64,000 nt of DNA from Bacteroidia bacterium (GTDB lineage Bacteria > Bacteroidota > Bacteroidia > UBA4408), in assembly GCA_020845635.1 (NCBI GenBank), contig JADLFI010000003.1:124001-188000 (forward strand), written 5' to 3'. A program made the translations under genes and the position numbers. Of the stretch, positions 62,557 through 64,000 are shown one piece after another; the stretch's first letter is position 1; every line of letters begins with the position of its first letter. The notes below the pieces were generated by a model. It was not told the DNA's origin and searched no databases. It was given only the letters and a program-made list of their open reading frames with translations.

Positions 62557-63587
62557 GCCAAACAAAAAACATATTACTCACTTTTGATTACGAATTATTT
62601 TTAGGCTCACGAAGCGGAAATGCCCGGAATTGTATAATACAACCAACAAATGAGTTGCTAAAGGTTTTATCAGAAATAAATGCAAAAGCTATTTTTTTTG
62701 TGGACATACTCTACTTAACGCGCCTGCGTGAAATAAGTGTTCAACACCTACAAGCACAGAACGACTATACAACGATTGAAGAACAAATCATTAATATTGC
62801 AAATAGCGGGCATTATGTTTATCTACATCTTCATCCTCATTGGTTAGATGCAGTTTATAAACCTGAAATAAATCAGTGGGATTTAAGTAATACTACACGC
62901 TATTCGGTTTGCGATTTGAGTCAACCTGAAACCGATGATTTGCTATTAAAAGCCTATAACCATTTGAATGAAATTTTACTTAAAAGTAAAGTTAAACCTG
63001 CTATTGAGGGATTCAGAGCCGGAGGTTTATTTATTCAACCTTTCGAAAAGTTCTACCATTTTTTTAAGCAAAAAAATATATGTTATGAGTTTAGTGTGTA
63101 TCCAGGCTTTTCAAGTAAAAGTAACAACTGTGTATTAGATTTTAGTCATGCTCCCTCACAAAGAATTTATCATTTTGAAGATGATTGTTGTATTGTAAAC
63201 CCAAAAGGCTATTTTAAAGAATATAGTATTTCTCAAATTCATCTTTCGGGTTTAAATAGAATAATAAATTCTTTTGTATTTAGGTTCAATAATTTTATTT
63301 TAGAAGATAAACCATGGGGCTCAGGAAAAGGTGCGGCACATGTAATCAGTAATAACAACAAGAAGGTTTCTTTACATGGAGTGGTAGAAGAGTCGGCCTC
63401 GGTTGAGTTAATGAATTTTTGGAAAAATCATACCTATTATAATTATTTGAAATCAGAAAGTTTACTTCACCTTCTCTCCCATCCCAAATTATTAAGTCCG
63501 CATAATTTAAAAGCGCTGAGACACTTTATGTATAAAGTAAACAAAAAATATGAGGTAATTACCGATTTTAAAAAGTTTAATTTATAA
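62553..63587 (+). CDS. Polysaccharide deacetylase-like protein (NodB fold)
   Basis: A 344-residue protein. ILLTFDYELFLG (D12) matches the catalytic start of NodB-type domains, and LHLHPHWLD (H92, H94, H96) provides the metal-binding His motif. IEGFRAGGLF is the conserved arginine segment (RxGG). The second half is more divergent, so activity may be altered. It would be predicted to deacetylate an N-acetylated glycan or its lipid-linked precursor. It begins in a 4-nt ATGA overlap with the FemAB-like gene, so the two probably act on the same product. It is convergent with wecB 22 nt away. Confidence 0.82.
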   Translation: MSQTKNILLTFDYELFLGSRSGNARNCIIQPTNELLKVLSEINAKAIFFVDILYLTRLREISVQHLQAQNDYTTIEEQIINIANSGHYVYLHLHPHWLDAVYKPEINQWDLSNTTRYSVCDLSQPETDDLLLKAYNHLNEILLKSKVKPAIEGFRAGGLFIQPFEKFYHFFKQKNICYEFSVYPGFSSKSNNCVLDFSHAPSQRIYHFEDDCCIVNPKGYFKEYSISQIHLSGLNRIINSFVFRFNNFILEDKPWGSGKGAAHVISNNNKKVSLHGVVEESASVELMNFWKNHTYYNYLKSESLLHLLSHPKLLSPHNLKALRHFMYKVNKKYEVITDFKKFNL

Positions 63588-63609
63588 GGTTAAAAGCGAT
63601 AAATAAAAG

Positions 63610-64000
63610 TTACAACAAGTTGTTCAGCACCTCCATTACGCGCTCAGTAGTTTTGCCATCCCATAAGGGTGGAATGTTACCTTTCTTGTAGCTCCCATTT
63701 AATATCTCATTTACTTTTTGCATAATGATATCCACATCAAAAGCAACCAATTGGTTAGAGCCTACAGTAATAGTTACAGGTCTTTCGGTGTTAGGGCGTA
63801 AGGTTAAACAAGGTATTTTCAGAAAGGTTGATTCTTCCTGTATGCCTCCACTATCGGTAAGAATTAATTTGGCATCTTTAACGAGTTTCTGAAAAGCAAA
63901 ATAATCGAGTGGTTCGGTTAATATAAGATAGTTGTTTTCTTTAAAATTTTTGTTGAGATTAAAATTTTCAATATTATGATAGGTGCGTGGATGAATAGGA
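63610..64000 (-). CDS. wecB: UDP-N-acetylglucosamine 2-epimerase, partial (C-terminal part)
   Basis: C-terminal 130 codons; the gene continues past the right edge. The translation contains DYFAFQKLVKDAKLILTDSG then GIQEE, TLRPNTERPVT and VGSNQLV, the signature of the non-hydrolysing UDP-GlcNAc 2-epimerase that makes UDP-ManNAc. It ends WDGKTTERVMEVLNNLL. UDP-ManNAc feeds capsule, O-antigen and enterobacterial-common-antigen-like glycans, so it supports the reading of 57-64 kb as a surface-glycan locus. Confidence 0.93.
   Translation of the reverse strand, partial: PIHPRTYHNIENFNLNKNFKENNYLILTEPLDYFAFQKLVKDAKLILTDSGGIQEESTFLKIPCLTLRPNTERPVTITVGSNQLVAFDVDIIMQKVNEILNGSYKKGNIPPLWDGKTTERVMEVLNNLL

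Overview
The window looks like a chromosomal segment of a low-GC member of the Bacteroidota. Four things point there: C-terminal type IX secretion (T9SS) sorting domains on two secreted proteins, a PorE-like TPR/propeller/OmpA protein, Bacteroidota-type promoters (TTTG, about 19 nt, TAnnTTTG), and the general absence of Shine-Dalgarno sites. I see no prophage, insertion sequence, CRISPR array, rRNA or tRNA.

Layout. (1) 1-4.8 kb, minus strand: a tightly packed operon of a cyanophycinase-like peptidase, a DCC1 thiol protein, a subtilisin-like protease, an outer-membrane barrel-like protein, XerD and a WD40 protein cut by the window edge. (2) 4.9-11.5 kb: a TauE-type transporter divergent from moaA, then dnaB and valS. 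(3) 11.5-19.1 kb: two divergent MacAB-like export systems in mirror order. One has an adaptor, two permeases and an ATPase; the other has a lipoprotein adaptor, a permease and an ATPase. A perfect 44-bp palindrome (bidirectional terminator) closes this block. (4) 19.3-36.0 kb: a single 16.7-kb gene for a 5567-residue secreted beta-helix/Ig/T9SS protein with four large internal modules. (5) 36.5-45 kb: a macro-like protein, an LTA-synthase-like phosphotransferase, a DUF5011 lipoprotein, purM, the PorE-like protein, a tiny cysteine-bearing lipoprotein and a DoxX/MauE-thioredoxin fusion. (6) 45-57 kb: a T9SS metalloprotease, a PlsC-like acyltransferase with a disturbed 5' end, metG, an LD-carboxypeptidase, YraN, and an operon of PIG-L deacetylase, a previously uncalled 33-residue membrane microprotein and a sodium:solute symporter, then TerB-like and Nudix genes. 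(7) 57.2-64 kb: a surface-glycan locus (glycosyltransferase, two methyltransferases, DegT-type aminotransferase, FemAB-like transferase, NodB-like deacetylase, wecB).

How it fits together. Much of the window concerns the cell envelope: T9SS cargo and a likely T9SS envelope component, tripartite-type exporters lacking an outer-membrane channel gene here, peptidoglycan and phospholipid enzymes, and glycan assembly. Housekeeping genes (dnaB, valS, metG, purM, moaA) are interspersed. The points most worth a second look are the membrane microprotein coupled to the symporter, -7 boxes exactly 4 nt from the ATG of dnaB, purM and the DoxX fusion (predicting leaderless mRNAs), the modular giant protein, and the apparent 5' frameshift in the acyltransferase.
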